Numbered from the stretch's first letter, positions 31,107 through 41,710 are shown. The stretch is 64,000 bases of DNA from CAVXXB01 sp963765585 (GCA_963765585.1 CAVXXB010000002.1:124001-188000), one strand, 5' to 3'. Numbers and translations: made by a program. The notes: a model not told the origin generated them from the sequence alone.

Positions 31107-31149
31107 ATAATATTAATATCAAGACAGAAATGTAGGAGGCATATTTTCG

Positions 31150-32115
31150 GTGAAAAATAAAAAAGTATTTATTACCGGTGCGGGTGGATTTATTGGATCT
31201 CATCTTGCTGAACTTAGTATAGAGATGGGATATGATGTGAAGGCCTTAATTCACTACAATAGTCGGAATAACTGGGGATGGCTAGAAGATTCAGCATATA
31301 AGAATGACATTGAGTTCATTGCCGGAGATGTCCGGGATTATGATCTCATAAATCATGCTATTGAGGATTGTTCGATCATATTTCACCTCGCAGCCCTAAT
31401 CGGTATCCCTTATTCCTATATTTCTCCTGAGGCCTATGTAAAGACAAACATATTGGGCACTTTAAATGTACTTCAGGCCGCAAGACATAGGAATATATCA
31501 AAAGTTATTGTTACATCTACCAGCGAAACCTATGGTACGACTCAATATGTTCCAATAAATGAAGATCATCCGCTGGTTGGTCAATCACCATACTCTGCAT
31601 CAAAAATTGGCGCAGATCACCTGGCTCTGAGTTTTCATAAATCGTATGATATGAACGTGTCCCTGGCCAGACCATTCAACACATTTGGCCCAAGACAATC
31701 AGCCAGGGCAATAATTCCTACCATTATTATTCAAATATTGAGTGGATATGAGCAATTAAGCCTCGGAAACCTGACTCCCACTCGGGATTTTACCTTTGTA
31801 AAAGATACTGCTGCCGGTATGTGGCAGATAGCAGGTTCAGACAAACTAAACGGGCAGGTAACAAATATCGGTATGGGTACCGAAATATCAGTACATGATC
31901 TAATTTTTGAAATATCGAATATACTGGATAAGGAGATTAAAATTTCTGAAGAGTCTGAGCGTGTCCGTCCACAGAACAGTGAAGTGGAACGATTGTTGTG
32001 TGATAACTCAAAGTGAATTAAATACACAGAATGGCAGCCACAATACAACCTGAGATCAGGATTGCAGGAGACAATCGTTTGGATGAAAGACCATTTGTCA
32101 ATGTATAAAGACTAA
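31150..32115 (+). CDS. legB: LegB-like NAD-dependent sugar 4,6-dehydratase, in-frame TGA near the C-terminus
   Basis: Extended SDR enzyme with GAGGFIGSHL (NAD-binding), 'YGTTQYVPINEDHPLVGQSPYSASK' containing the Ser/Tyr-xxx-Lys site, and 'RPQNSEVERLLCDNSK', the tail of legionaminic-acid LegB-type dehydratases. A GTG start at 31150 follows AGGAGG. The frame meets TGA at 32014-32016 but continues in the same frame to TAA 32115 with the expected ending (TEWQPQYNLRSGLQETIVWM), giving 321 aa if read through. LegB converts a nucleotide-activated GlcNAc to its 4-keto-6-deoxy form, the entry step to bacillosamine/legionaminic acid. The TGA is probably an error or point mutation. Confidence 0.8.
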
Positions 32116-32139
32116 TCTTTATAATGTTTAGGAACTAAT

Positions 32140-32880
32140 ATGAAAACAGTAATACTTGCCGGAGGTAAAGGATCGCGGCTCAAGCCATATACGACACATT
32201 TTCCAAAACCACTTATGCCGGTGGGCGATCAACCCATATTGGAAATTGTAATCAAACAATTAAAAGATAATGGAATTACTGATATCATAATTACTACCGG
32301 TCATCTGGAAGGACTAATTCGTACTTTTTTTAAAGATGGTAAAAATTTTGGTGTAGATATTAAGTACTCGCTAGAATCAGAACCACTTGGTACCGCGGGC
32401 CCTTTAGATCTGATCCGTGATGAGTTGGATGATACATTTATTTTAATGAATGGCGATGTGTTATCGGATTTGAATTTTAAGGGAATGATAAATCATCATC
32501 ATAATTCACGTGCTATCGCAACAGTGGCCCTTTCTAAACGCGTGGTCGAAGTAGATTATGGTGTTATCTCAATTGGTCAGGATAATCGAATTAAGAAATG
32601 GGATGAAAAACCGGATTTTGACTTTATGGTTAGCACCGGTATTTATATATTAGAATCGCGGGCAATGGATTACATTCCATCCGGTAAATTTTTTAATCTT
32701 CCGGACCTGATCATATCAATGATTGATAAAAATGAAACAGTATCAACTTACCAGCATGAGGGTTTCTGGCTTGACATTGGGAGACCTGACGATTATGAAG
32801 CAGCTTGTGCATTATATGAAAACATAAATAAACTACAGAATAACAGTCCTTCTCCGGAAATAGTTTCCGAAGAAAATTAA
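32140..32880 (+). CDS. sugar-phosphate nucleotidyltransferase, 246 aa
   Basis: NTP_transferase fold: 'MKTVILAGGKGSRLKPYTTHFPKPLMPVGDQPILE' is the nucleotide-binding signature with the activating Lys, 'FILMNGDVLSDL' is the metal site, and 'STGIYILESRAMDYIP' follows. It activates a sugar-1-phosphate. In legionaminic-acid clusters the comparable enzyme PtmE makes GDP-GlcNAc and carries CBS domains; this protein has none. The gene lies 25 bases after the dehydratase. Confidence 0.88.
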   Translation: MKTVILAGGKGSRLKPYTTHFPKPLMPVGDQPILEIVIKQLKDNGITDIIITTGHLEGLIRTFFKDGKNFGVDIKYSLESEPLGTAGPLDLIRDELDDTFILMNGDVLSDLNFKGMINHHHNSRAIATVALSKRVVEVDYGVISIGQDNRIKKWDEKPDFDFMVSTGIYILESRAMDYIPSGKFFNLPDLIISMIDKNETVSTYQHEGFWLDIGRPDDYEAACALYENINKLQNNSPSPEIVSEEN

Positions 32881-32904
32881 TATAATTAATTTGGTGGAAA
32901 TCTG

Positions 32905-34043
32905 ATGTGGAGTATTCCTTTATTTGATTTGGATTATACGGAACAAGAAAGATCTGCGGTTAATGAAGTTCTGAAATCCGGTTGGTTGACAATTGGTGAA
33001 AAAACACAGGAATTTGAAAATAATTTTGCGGAATATCTGGGCGAGAATGTATTGGCCAGCGCTGTTTCAAGTGGTACTGCAGCCTTTACACCTGGCACTG
33101 ATTTTGCTTGCTCTTAAAGATGATGATGAAGTATTAATATCGGGACTTTCATTTGTTGCGGCATTAAATGTAACCAGGCTCTGCCGGGCAATTCCGGTTC
33201 TTGTTGATTCTAAATCCTATCAGAATTGGAATATTTCGACAAAAGATATTATCAAAAAAATTACACCAAGAACAAAAGCACTTATTCTTGTTCACTACGC
33301 AGGTTATCCCTGTGATATGGATGAAATCACTGATCTTTGTCTTAAAAACAATATCGTATTAATCGAAGATACGGCACACGCTGTCGGAGCCAAATATAAT
33401 GGCCGGCAATGCGGCACATTTGGCGATATTGGTTGTTTTAGTTTCTTTACCAATAAAAACCTATCGGTCGGTGAAGGTGGAATGATTGTAACTAAAGATC
33501 CGGAATTACACGAGAAAATCCGCCTCCTGCGTTCCCACGGTATGACGTCATTAAGTATTGACAGACACAGGGGAAAGTCAATTTCTTATGATGTATTGAT
33601 ACCGGGTCTGAATTACCGCATTGATGAAATGCGCTCCGCTCTCGGTATTGTACAATTATCAAAACTGGATAAAAACAATACCCGGCGTAGTCACTGGTCA
33701 GTCATTATAAAAAATCTTTGAAAAATATTAGTCAAATAACAGTGCCCTGGCAGACTATCCCAAAAACCATCGAACCATCATATCACATATTTCCGGTTTT
33801 AGTCTCGGATGATACAAACCGGGAGGGGTGTTAAATCATTTAAAACAAAATGGTGTTCAAACGAGCATTCATTACCCGGCATATAATCAATTCACGTACT
33901 ATGGAAATGTGATCCGTGAAGACGTGAAAATATCAAATTATATATCTGACCATGTGGTCACACTGCCGCTCTATCCCGATCTAAAAATTGAACAAATCGA
34001 TTATATATCGAGACAAATTGATAATTATTTTAAAGTGAATTAA
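32905..34043 (+). CDS. DegT/DnrJ/EryC1-family PLP sugar aminotransferase, three frameshifts
   Basis: Pieces at 32905-33090, about 33090-33690, about 33690-33825 and 33828-34043 join into a 379-residue aminotransferase after removing one T near 33087 (T-run in GCAGCCTTTACAC) and adding one base near 33692 and one G near 33826 (G-run). Family features: 'SGWLTIGEKTQEFEN', 'SSGTAA', 'EDTAHAVGAKYNG', and the PLP lysine region 'GCFSFFTNKNLSVGEGGM' (Lys in TNKN), then 'SYHIFPVLV' and 'THYPAYNQF'-like 'IHYPAYNQF'. It would aminate the 4-keto sugar from the LegB-like enzyme (LegC/PglE role). All breaks are consistent with small indels, two in homopolymers. Confidence 0.75.
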
Positions 34044-34081
34044 AAATAATTAAATCAATCATTATAAAAACTGAGTTTAAT

Positions 34082-34678
34082 ATGCGAAAATACTTCTGGG
34101 CTGTCAATTCTATTATAGCGAATATCTTTCAAATTCTAATTGTTGAAATTATTTATTTCCTTTTTGGACAGCAGGCTCTCTCAAATTATATCAGAAAATT
34201 GTCCTCACCAACCAGAATTTTAAGATACCTGGGTGTTAGAATTGGCAAAGGTACGCTAATATATCCCGGACTAACGATAAACTGCGCGAACAGAAAAAAA
34301 TACAGACATCTTATAATTGGAAAACAGGTCAGGATACTGTGGGATGTCGTTATTGATCTCAATGACGACATCATTATTGAAGATTATGCACATATTGGTA
34401 CGAGAAGTATTCTGGTGACCCACTTTAATCTGGGCAAAAGCCCTTTGGGAATAACAGAATATCCATACGAAAAGGGAAAGATCAGAATAGGCAAAGGTTC
34501 GGTAATTGCCTGGGGATCAACTGTGCTTCACAACTCGCAAATCGGGAATCATACAATTATCTCTTCAGGAAGTACCATCAAGGGAGAAGTGCCACCATTT
34601 TGTGTATTTGGCGGCAATCCGGCGCGACCTATAAAAAAAATTGAACCGAAAAATCAAACTGAGTTTGCAGAGGAGTAA
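34082..34678 (+). CDS. hexapeptide-repeat acyltransferase, 198 aa
   Basis: Left-handed beta-helix acyltransferase. Hexapeptide-like turns run from about residue 55 (LTINCANRKKYRHLIIGKQV) to 185 (VIAWGSTVLHNSQIGNHTIISSGSTI, VPPFCVFGGNPARPIKKI), the latter being the family's classical C-terminal ending. An N-terminal hydrophobic segment (IFQILIVEIIYFLFG) suggests membrane association. It lies directly before an acyl carrier protein gene, so the donor may be an acyl-ACP rather than acetyl-CoA. Possible role: O- or N-acylation of the nonulosonic acid or of another sugar. Confidence 0.82.
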   Translation: MRKYFWAVNSIIANIFQILIVEIIYFLFGQQALSNYIRKLSSPTRILRYLGVRIGKGTLIYPGLTINCANRKKYRHLIIGKQVRILWDVVIDLNDDIIIEDYAHIGTRSILVTHFNLGKSPLGITEYPYEKGKIRIGKGSVIAWGSTVLHNSQIGNHTIISSGSTIKGEVPPFCVFGGNPARPIKKIEPKNQTEFAEE

Positions 34679-34680
34679 TT

Positions 34681-34912
34681 ATGGATATTCGGGCAGACGT
34701 AATAAAAACAATAAGTGAAGTATTTAACTACCACTTCAAAAAATTACGTATGTAGATATGACATCTGACGAAATAGAAAAATGGGATTCGTTAAACAGCT
34801 CAACCTGATTATGGCACTGGAAAATAAATTTAAGATTCAATTTGATATGGATGATACATTTAAAATTAAAAATGTTGAATCCATATTAATCATTGTTGAA
34901 TCAAAACTTTGA
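34681..34912 (+). CDS. acyl carrier protein, two frameshifts
   Basis: Adding one base near 34727 and one near 34797 yields a 77-residue ACP: helix I (RADVIKTISEVFN), 'PLQKITYVDMTSDEIEKWDSLN' with Ser in the D-S-L phosphopantetheine motif, then 'LNLIMALENKFKIQFDMDDTFKIKNVESI'. The start ATG is two bases after the acyltransferase stop, and the stop is followed 14 bases later by the VOC gene. ACPs paired with FkbH proteins carry small acyl groups such as glyceryl. The gene is too short and too broken to appear as a normal open frame, but each piece aligns to the ACP pattern. Two indels in 230 bases argues for poor base quality here. Confidence 0.72.
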
Positions 34913-34926
34913 TTCTGGAAATTCAT

Positions 34927-35331
34927 ATGAAAGACAAAAAGAATAAAATGAAATTCCACCATATTGGTATTGCCACCGGAGATATCGAAAAAGCTGTTTC
35001 AGACTATAAAAAGATGCATAATACATCTTATATCTCAGATATCATTTATGACGAACAGCAGGAATCATACTTAGCTTATATTGAAACTAATGAGAATATT
35101 AATGTGGAATTTATAGCTGGGGATAAAGTAAAAAATCTAATTGATAAGGGTATTACATTTTATCATTTGTGCTATACCGTTGATGATATTAATGAAAGTA
35201 TCGGAAATCTAAGGGAGTCAGGCGCTGTGCTTGTCTCACCACCCAAACCCGCAATTTTATTTTCCATGCGTAAAGTGGCCTTTCTGTTCACACCGAATGG
35301 TTTGATTGAACTACTTGAGGAATCGAAATGA
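34927..35331 (+). CDS. VOC/glyoxalase-fold protein, 134 aa
   Basis: Single VOC domain related to methylmalonyl-CoA epimerases: 'MKFHHIGIATGDIEKAVSDYKK' supplies the first metal His, 'ITFYHLCYTVDDI' the second, and 'VAFLFTPNGLIELLEE' the Glu ligand. I start at ATG 34927 rather than the TTG at 34909, which overlaps the ACP stop. Its stop overlaps the FkbH start by 4 bases. VOC genes commonly travel with ACP and FkbH genes in polysaccharide clusters; the substrate is unknown, perhaps an acyl thioester. Confidence 0.8.
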   Translation: MKDKKNKMKFHHIGIATGDIEKAVSDYKKMHNTSYISDIIYDEQQESYLAYIETNENINVEFIAGDKVKNLIDKGITFYHLCYTVDDINESIGNLRESGAVLVSPPKPAILFSMRKVAFLFTPNGLIELLEESK

Positions 35332-36974
35332 AATTTGCAGTTTTGAGTAATATCAATATGGACTCATTGGAGAATCATTTACAATTTTTAGAATTGGACC
35401 GATTTTATTCATGCGGATACAATCAGCACATACAGGATTTAATTAATCCCGATTCACAATTATATAAGACAAACTTTGATTATATATTTGTTCACATTGA
35501 GGGTGAAGAATTATTAAAGGATGACTATTATTCATTAGATAAGGATGCCACACTCAATAATTTTGAGATTTTAGTAGATTCAATAAAAAAATATACCCAC
35601 CAAAATCCATCCACGACTATTATTATATCAGAAATAGTACTACCACCATTTTCATTCGCTTCATTCATTAATGAATCAAATTCACTTAGCCAAATAGAAA
35701 TCAGTCTCAATAAAAGGTTAAGGCAGTTTGCCCAAGATTATAAAAACATACTTATCCTTGAATTTGGGCGATTAATCAAAATTCATGGACATAATCAATT
35801 AATTGATGAGAAATACTGGTATCTGGGCCGTATTAAATATTCGTTTGTCGGGTTTGCGGCGTTGGCGACTGAGATACAAAATATTCATACTGCATATAAC
35901 GGCAAAACCAAAAAAGTTTTGATACTGGATCTTGACAATACACTCTGGGGTGGAATAGTTGGGGAAGATGGACATGATGGTTTGCAACTTTCTGAAGATG
36001 GTATTGGTAAATGTTACCGCGATTTTCAGAAAGCCATCAGGTCGATCAAACAATTGGGCGTTCTACTGGCAATTTGCTCCAAAAATAATATCGATGATGT
36101 AGATGAAGTGTTTAAAAAAATCAAATGATGGTTCTTGGTCTACCAGATTTCATTATTAGAAAGATTAATTGGAAAAATAAAGTAGAAAATATTAACGAAA
36201 TTGGATCCGAACTAAGCCTTGGTTTGGATTCATTCGTTTTTATTGATGATAATCCGGTTGAAAGAAAATTAGTAGCAGAAAACTTACCCCAGGTTTGTGT
36301 CCCTGAGTTTCCAAAAGATGTTTCAAACTTAAAAAAAATGGTTTGTTTCAGAAGTTGTGTATCAATATTTTCCTAGATTGTACCTGACAAAGGAGGATAA
36401 AAGTAAAAATTTACAATATCAACGAAATATCAAGAGAGGAAGTTTAAAAAAATCTCTCAATATTGATGATTTTATTAAAACTCTTGATATAGAACTCACA
36501 ATATTTGCGAATCCCGATCACATCATACCACGTCTGGCCCAGCTCACACAGAAAACTAATCAATTTAACCTGACAACAAGACGTTATCTGGAAAAAGATA
36601 TTAAAGACTTTATCCGATCCCCGGATTCTCAGGTGCATGCCCTTTCATATAAGGATAAATTCGGGGATGAAGGTATAATTGGTGAAATCATATATAAACT
36701 TTCTAATCAAAAAGCAAACATTGATTTATTATTACTGAGCTGTCGGGTAATAGGGCGCAATGTAGAATATTCATTTTTAAAAAATTCCCTGGAAAAATTA
36801 TATAAATCCGGTATCACTACAATTGAATCTGAATTTATCCCCACTGAAAAAAATATTCTTGTTAAAAATTTATATTCTGATTGTGGAATGAAGAAAGAGA
36901 CTGATCACAAATACATCGCCAAGATCAATGATGTAATAAAGGTTCTCAGTAAAAAAGCTAAACATTGCAGTTAA
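35328..36974 (+). CDS. FkbH-like HAD-IIIC protein, two frameshifts
   Basis: Three frames (35328-36128, 36125-36376, 36357-36974) join to a 548-residue FkbH protein by adding one A in the A-run near 36115 and removing one A from the A-run near 36335. The HAD motif I is 'VLILDLDNTLWGGIVGEDG', followed by 'LAICSKNN' and 'FVFIDDNPVERKLV'. The C-terminal acyltransferase-like part is 'QKTNQFNLTTRRYLEKDI'. FkbH enzymes take the glyceryl group of 1,3-bisphosphoglycerate, remove phosphate and load it on an ACP. The ACP and VOC genes directly upstream support that role. Both breaks lie in poly-A runs, which points to sequencing error. Confidence 0.82.
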
Positions 36975-37024
36975 ATGGGGCACTTAATTTTATAGCAGTT
37001 TAAAAATAAAGATAAATCATCTCA

Positions 37025-38867
37025 ATGAATGTATTGTTTTATATCGATTATGACAACTATGACATCCGGAAATTAACTGGTTATTTTAATCAAAATGATT
37101 CCAACTCCATATTTTTGACCAATCATCTCACTCATAATTATCTGATTTGATCATCCTGTCTTCTATTATGAAGATCTGGGAATTGATGCCCAAACCGGGG
37201 TGTATGAGGGGCTCATGGAACAATCATATAATATCACCTATAAAATTCTGGACACATTTACAAATACGCCAGGTTTGGATGAAGAACGGAAAGATCTGTA
37301 CATTCCTTACCGTCTAACTCCACCGTGTAATTAGCGAAGCACTTCGCGCAGAAGTGACTATTGCTAAATTAATTGATCGTTTTAAACCCCAAAAAGTGTA
37401 CTCCATCAAGAGATTTAAAAATGCGTTTATCTGGCGAATATCGAGTAATGATAATTTCGAGTCACATATATTAGAAGATTATTGTAAAAAGAATGATATA
37501 CAATACGAGACAATTCCTTTTTATCCACAAAAATTTAAACCGCATTTCATCTATCGTTCCAAAGAAATTGTAAAACGCTTTAAGTTTTACTATCTGGACA
37601 AATCGCAGCAACCCAACCGAAAAATATATAAATCAGATAGAGTATCGCCAAACGATAATAACAAGCCCATAATTTTACTATATTTATTTGGATATATGTA
37701 TTATCGCAATCAAATAATCTGGAAATATTTTAATGATGATAAAGACTATTATTATTTGTTTATAACGGATCGTTTAAACAGCAGTGATAAGAACGAAATA
37801 GAAAAGTCTATCTAATTTAAATTTTGTTCATATCAATGGTTTACTTCCGGTTAAAAAGTCCATCTCCCCGGATAAATTGAAATTTACCAGGGACGTAATC
37901 AATACTGCACTGGAATCCGAACTGCAGTATTCGCGAGGTATCATTTCCAGGTATTTTAAAGAATATGTTTTTGGTATTTTTGATAAATATCTGTTCAATC
38001 ATGAGCAGATTATAAAAATAGTAGATAAATATGAAATTTCAGCGGCAATATTTCCCAGCACTGGGAAATACAACCCTCTTTATTGATAAATTATTTAAAG
38101 AGAAAATCTATCCCGACACTCGCCATACAAGGAGGTATTAATCCAAAAAATGCAAAGGAAATTTCATTAACCGACAAATATGCTCTCTATGGTAAATGGG
38201 ATTATGTTAATTTTTGTACTTCAGGTCTAAATCCGGAGCAATTATTTATTTTAGGTTGGCCTCTCGGAGAATTTTACAGTTCAAATAATTTTCAAATTAC
38301 AAAAACCGGGTCATCTAATATTCATATTTTATTTTTACTGGCAATGGCGGGAAGTGGCAATATTTTATTCATTTCCCGGAAGATTTAATTATCATGGATC
38401 TAATAGCAGTGGCAAAACAATACCCGGATATAAAATTTACTATTCGCACACATAGCGGAAATAATAACAAAAAATTTGATAAATTGATCCGCTCCAGCGA
38501 TGTATCAAATTTACACTTAAATTATAGTGGTTCATTGATAGACATACTAAAAACAACCGATTATGTTTTTACCCAGGCAACTACCGCCGGACTTGAAGCA
38601 ATGAGTTTGGGTATTCCCGCTTTTTGCCTGAATCTTCACTCTGATTCCGATGCGACACCCTATTCCCGGACAAATTCAAAATACATTGCAGATTGTAAAG
38701 ACTCTTTAAGTCGGATAATCCAGGAGTTACAACAGAACTCAGAAAACTACCTGTTAGAATATAAAGAATCAAAATCAAAATTAATGGACAGTATAAGACA
38801 GCCCAAATTAGAGTACAGTAAAATATTTTCTTCACTTCTTGATCAGGAGCATAACAATGAAATTTAA
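37025..38867 (+). CDS. putative glycosyltransferase-like protein, about 613 aa, at least five frameshifts
   Basis: From ATG 37025 six pieces, with switches near 37145, 37317, 37808, 38080 and 38385, join into a 613-residue protein (net minus one base). The N-terminus is MNVLFYIDYDNYDIRKL. The second half is GT-B-like: 'IPTLAIQGGINPKNA', 'LFILGWPLGEFY' and a C-terminal 'TDYVFTQATTAGLEAMSLGIPAFCLNLH', which resembles the donor domain of CDP-glycerol/polysialyl-type glycosyltransferases and sugar 2-epimerases. I do not recognise the family. It overlaps neuB by 11 bases. The position suggests transfer of the nonulosonic acid, but this is conjecture. So many breaks could also mean a true pseudogene. 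Confidence 0.55.
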
Positions 38868-39713
38868 CATAGATAATTTCGATACACCATATTTAATTGG
38901 TGAGATAGGGATCAATCATAATGGTGATCTTCAAATAGCCAAAAGACTGATTGACGCCAGTTTTGGATGTGGCTGGCATTGCGTTAAGTTTCAGAAAAGA
39001 ACCCCGGATATATGTGTTCCCGAAAAGCAGAAAAATATTATACGAGATACACCATGGGGTAAAATCCCTTATATTGATTACCGTTATAAAGTTGAATTCG
39101 AAAAGCAGGAATATGACTATATTGACATATACTGCAAAGAAAAGCCGTTGGATTGGACTGCTTCGGCATGGGATTTAAATAGCCTTGAATTTCTGCTGAA
39201 TTATGACATCCCATTTTTAAAAATACCTTCGGCATTGCTTACCGATACAAAGTTAATTGATGCCGCATCACGTACAGATTGCCAAGTCATTATTTCCACA
39301 GGAATGTCCACACTCGAAGAGATAGATACCGCCGTAAAAATCATGGAAAAGAACAATTCCGAGCCGATTATTATGCACACTAATTCAAGTTATCCAACAC
39401 CGGTAAATGAGTGAAATCTAAACCTGATTCCATTTCTGCAAAAAAGATATGGTTGTATCGTGGGATACTCCGGACACGAACAAGGATTGAACCAACCGCC
39501 ATTGCAGTTGCACTTGGCGCCAGAATTGTTGAAAGGCATATTACACTATCACATGATATGTGGGGTAGCGATCATAAAGCCAGCCTGGAAGTCCTGGCAA
39601 TGGATATGTTGGGCAAGCGGTTAAAGGATATAAATTCAATGCTTGGTTCGGCCGAGAAAAAAGTAACCGCAAGCGAGATACCGATTCGTGAAAAATTAAG
39701 AAAAACGACATAA
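38857..39713 (+). CDS. neuB: NeuB-family nonulosonic acid synthase without SAF domain, in-frame TGA and one frameshift
   Basis: TIM-barrel synthase condensing PEP with an N-acyl hexosamine. ATG 38857 follows AGGAG. Motifs: 'LIGEIGINHNGD', 'VKFQKRTPDICVPEKQ', 'FLKIPSALLTD', 'ISTGMSTLEEID', and after the break 'GYSGHEQGL' and 'IVERHITLSHDMWGSDH'. Codon TGA at 39412-39414 stands where a Leu is expected (PVNE-x-NLNLI), and a base is missing near 39488 (TTGAA for TTGGAA). The joined length is 285 residues and it ends without the C-terminal SAF/antifreeze domain, as in a known shorter NeuB subgroup. Next to a CMP-synthetase it should make the nine-carbon sugar of this locus. Confidence 0.82.
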
Positions 39714-39729
39714 AGATTAGGAGTTTCAA

Positions 39730-40784
39730 TTGTTTGATATAGATTTTTACCGTAGAGCGGATCATCTGATTGATCAATTGCAGAATGGAAAAAAATTTGA
39801 AAAAGAATATATTTTTGAAAAATTTCAAGAATATCGGAATCCTTCACCCATAATTTATAATATAGAATCGACAAACGCCTGCAATATGAGATGTGAAATG
39901 TGTCCAAGAACAACCATGATGACACGTTCAATAAAAACAATTGATCTTAAAACTTTTCAATCCATTGTAGACCAGATTAAACCACACACCGGGGAGAGTT
40001 GGTCAAAATGGGTTGAATTTGTTAAGAATAAATACCATATCTATGAAGAGGATATGAGTGAAAATCACTTTTTTCTATATATCATTCCAAAGGTGATTCA
40101 GCTTCATGGCTATGGGGACCCATTACTCGACAAAAATATGGATAAGTTTGTAAAAATATTATCCCAGAGAGGATTTAAGTCCTATTTTAGTGTAATCCGG
40201 CAAATATTGATTTTAACCGGACAATATCCATGTTTGAGAATGGTCTCGATTATATTAAATATTCCATTGAAAGTGTGGATGATTTGCAGCATAAACTCAT
40301 CCGGGGTGAGGCGTCTGATTTTTCAACAAGTTTCAAAAAGATCCAGAAATTACTCGCATTAAAAGAGAAGGAAAATTTTAAGACTACCATTATTATCACC
40401 ATGCTGGATCTCAACAAGAAGAACCAGTTAGCCGAATATGAAAAATTAAGAAACGCCTTCAAAGATCTTGATGTATATATCTATCTTAAAAGTGAAGACC
40501 AACAATGGTATCGCAAGGAATATCATGGGACCAACTCAATCCACTGGGCTGAGATCTGCAAACACCCATGGATGTCAATGACAATTAAGTCGAATGGTGA
40601 GGCCGTGATGTGCATGGAGGACTACAATAACGAAATAGTCCTTGGCAATGCTAAATCTGAATCCTTGTTCGAGATTTGGAACGGACAAAAATATTTTGAA
40701 TTTCGTAAACAACATATAGACCAGGCTTCTGGAACTAAATGTACAGAACAATGCGATATGCCGGTAGTCGGTGATTATCTGTAA
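39730..40784 (+). CDS. radical SAM/SPASM-domain protein, one frameshift
   Basis: A TTG start at 39730 is set by AGGAG at 39719. The cluster motif CNMRCEMC sits near residue 55 in 'IESTNACNMRCEMCPRT'. After adding one base near 40191 the frame continues with 'SMFENGLDYIKYSIESVDD' and a SPASM-like C-terminus with 'CKHPWMSMTIKSNGEAVMCMEDYNNEIVLGNA' and two further Cys (GTKCTEQCDMP) for an auxiliary Fe-S cluster. The joined length is 351 aa. Such enzymes appear in polysaccharide loci, where some catalyse dehydrogenation, epimerisation or carbon-chain chemistry on sugars; the reaction here is unknown. Confidence 0.8.
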
Positions 40785-40801
40785 AATTGAGAATTAATAA
40801 T

Positions 40802-41623
40802 ATGAATAATTCCATCATATCAGTAAAAGATAAAGTTGTTCTTGTAACGGGTGCGTTCGGTTTAATCGGTAAAGAAATATGTAACAGTCTCCTCGATCAC
40901 CAGGCAAAAGTGATACTCGCTGGTCATAATAAGAATGAAGTGGATATAATCCGGCGAAAACTTTCAGAATCATTTCACCCTGATCAGTTTACTGTATGTG
41001 ATCTGGATATTACCAGCACTGATAGTATTAATATGTGTATTGAATCAATTTTGTCGAAATACGCTAGTATCGATGTCTTGATAAACAATGCAGTTATCGA
41101 TGCTAAATTCGATGAAAATAATGACAAAAATTTTACCACACGTTTTGAAGATTACCCGATCGAATTATTAAAACGATCAATTGATGTTAATATTGTCGGC
41201 ACCGTTCAGATTACCCAGGCAATTTGCAGACAAATGTTAAAACAAAATTATGGGAATATTATAAATATTGCTTCAATCTATTCTCTTGTCGCTCCACATC
41301 AGGATATGTATGTTGACAATCTGGAAAATGAAAAATTCAAACCGGTCGACTATCTTATAACAAAGTCATATATCCCCAATTTTACGCGCTATATAGCAAC
41401 TTTTTATGCAAAAAACAATATACGTTGTAATGCAATCGCCCCGGGTGGAATCTATAACAATCATGATCAAAAATTTGTAGAAAAATATAGTAAATATTGC
41501 CCGGCTGCCCGTATGATCGATAAATCAGAATTGAACGGTCCTCTTATATTTCTGGCATCTGATGCATCCAGTTCAATGACAGGAACTACTCTGGTTGTTG
41601 ACGGGGGATGGACAGCCTGGTAA
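40802..41623 (+). CDS. ptmA: SDR oxidoreductase, PtmA-like, 273 aa
   Basis: Classical short-chain dehydrogenase: 'VVLVTGAFGLIGKEI' binds NAD(P), 'NNAVID' follows, 'NIASIYS' carries the catalytic Ser, 'YLITKSYIPNF' the Tyr-xxx-Lys pair, and 'GTTLVVDGGWTAW' is the family ending. The product resembles PtmA of Campylobacter flagellin legionaminic-acid clusters. I choose ATG 40802 over a TTG at 40787. Neighbours are the radical SAM gene and the CMP-sugar synthetase. The substrate is not determined. Confidence 0.82.
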   Translation: MNNSIISVKDKVVLVTGAFGLIGKEICNSLLDHQAKVILAGHNKNEVDIIRRKLSESFHPDQFTVCDLDITSTDSINMCIESILSKYASIDVLINNAVIDAKFDENNDKNFTTRFEDYPIELLKRSIDVNIVGTVQITQAICRQMLKQNYGNIINIASIYSLVAPHQDMYVDNLENEKFKPVDYLITKSYIPNFTRYIATFYAKNNIRCNAIAPGGIYNNHDQKFVEKYSKYCPAARMIDKSELNGPLIFLASDASSSMTGTTLVVDGGWTAW

Positions 41624-41710
41624 ATGACCATGCAATAAATGTAAATCAATATAATCAATTATAATCAATTTTTATTCGGATTAATTAGTAAACAAAAAAA
41701 AGAATAGTCT

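Noticed and set aside
32014..39414. TGA recoding (alternative genetic code or selenocysteine) in legB and neuB
   Set aside because: TGA ends many normal genes here (for example at 25068 and 26366), neither position is Cys/Sec in the families, and no SECIS-like hairpin was seen. Base errors explain both better.
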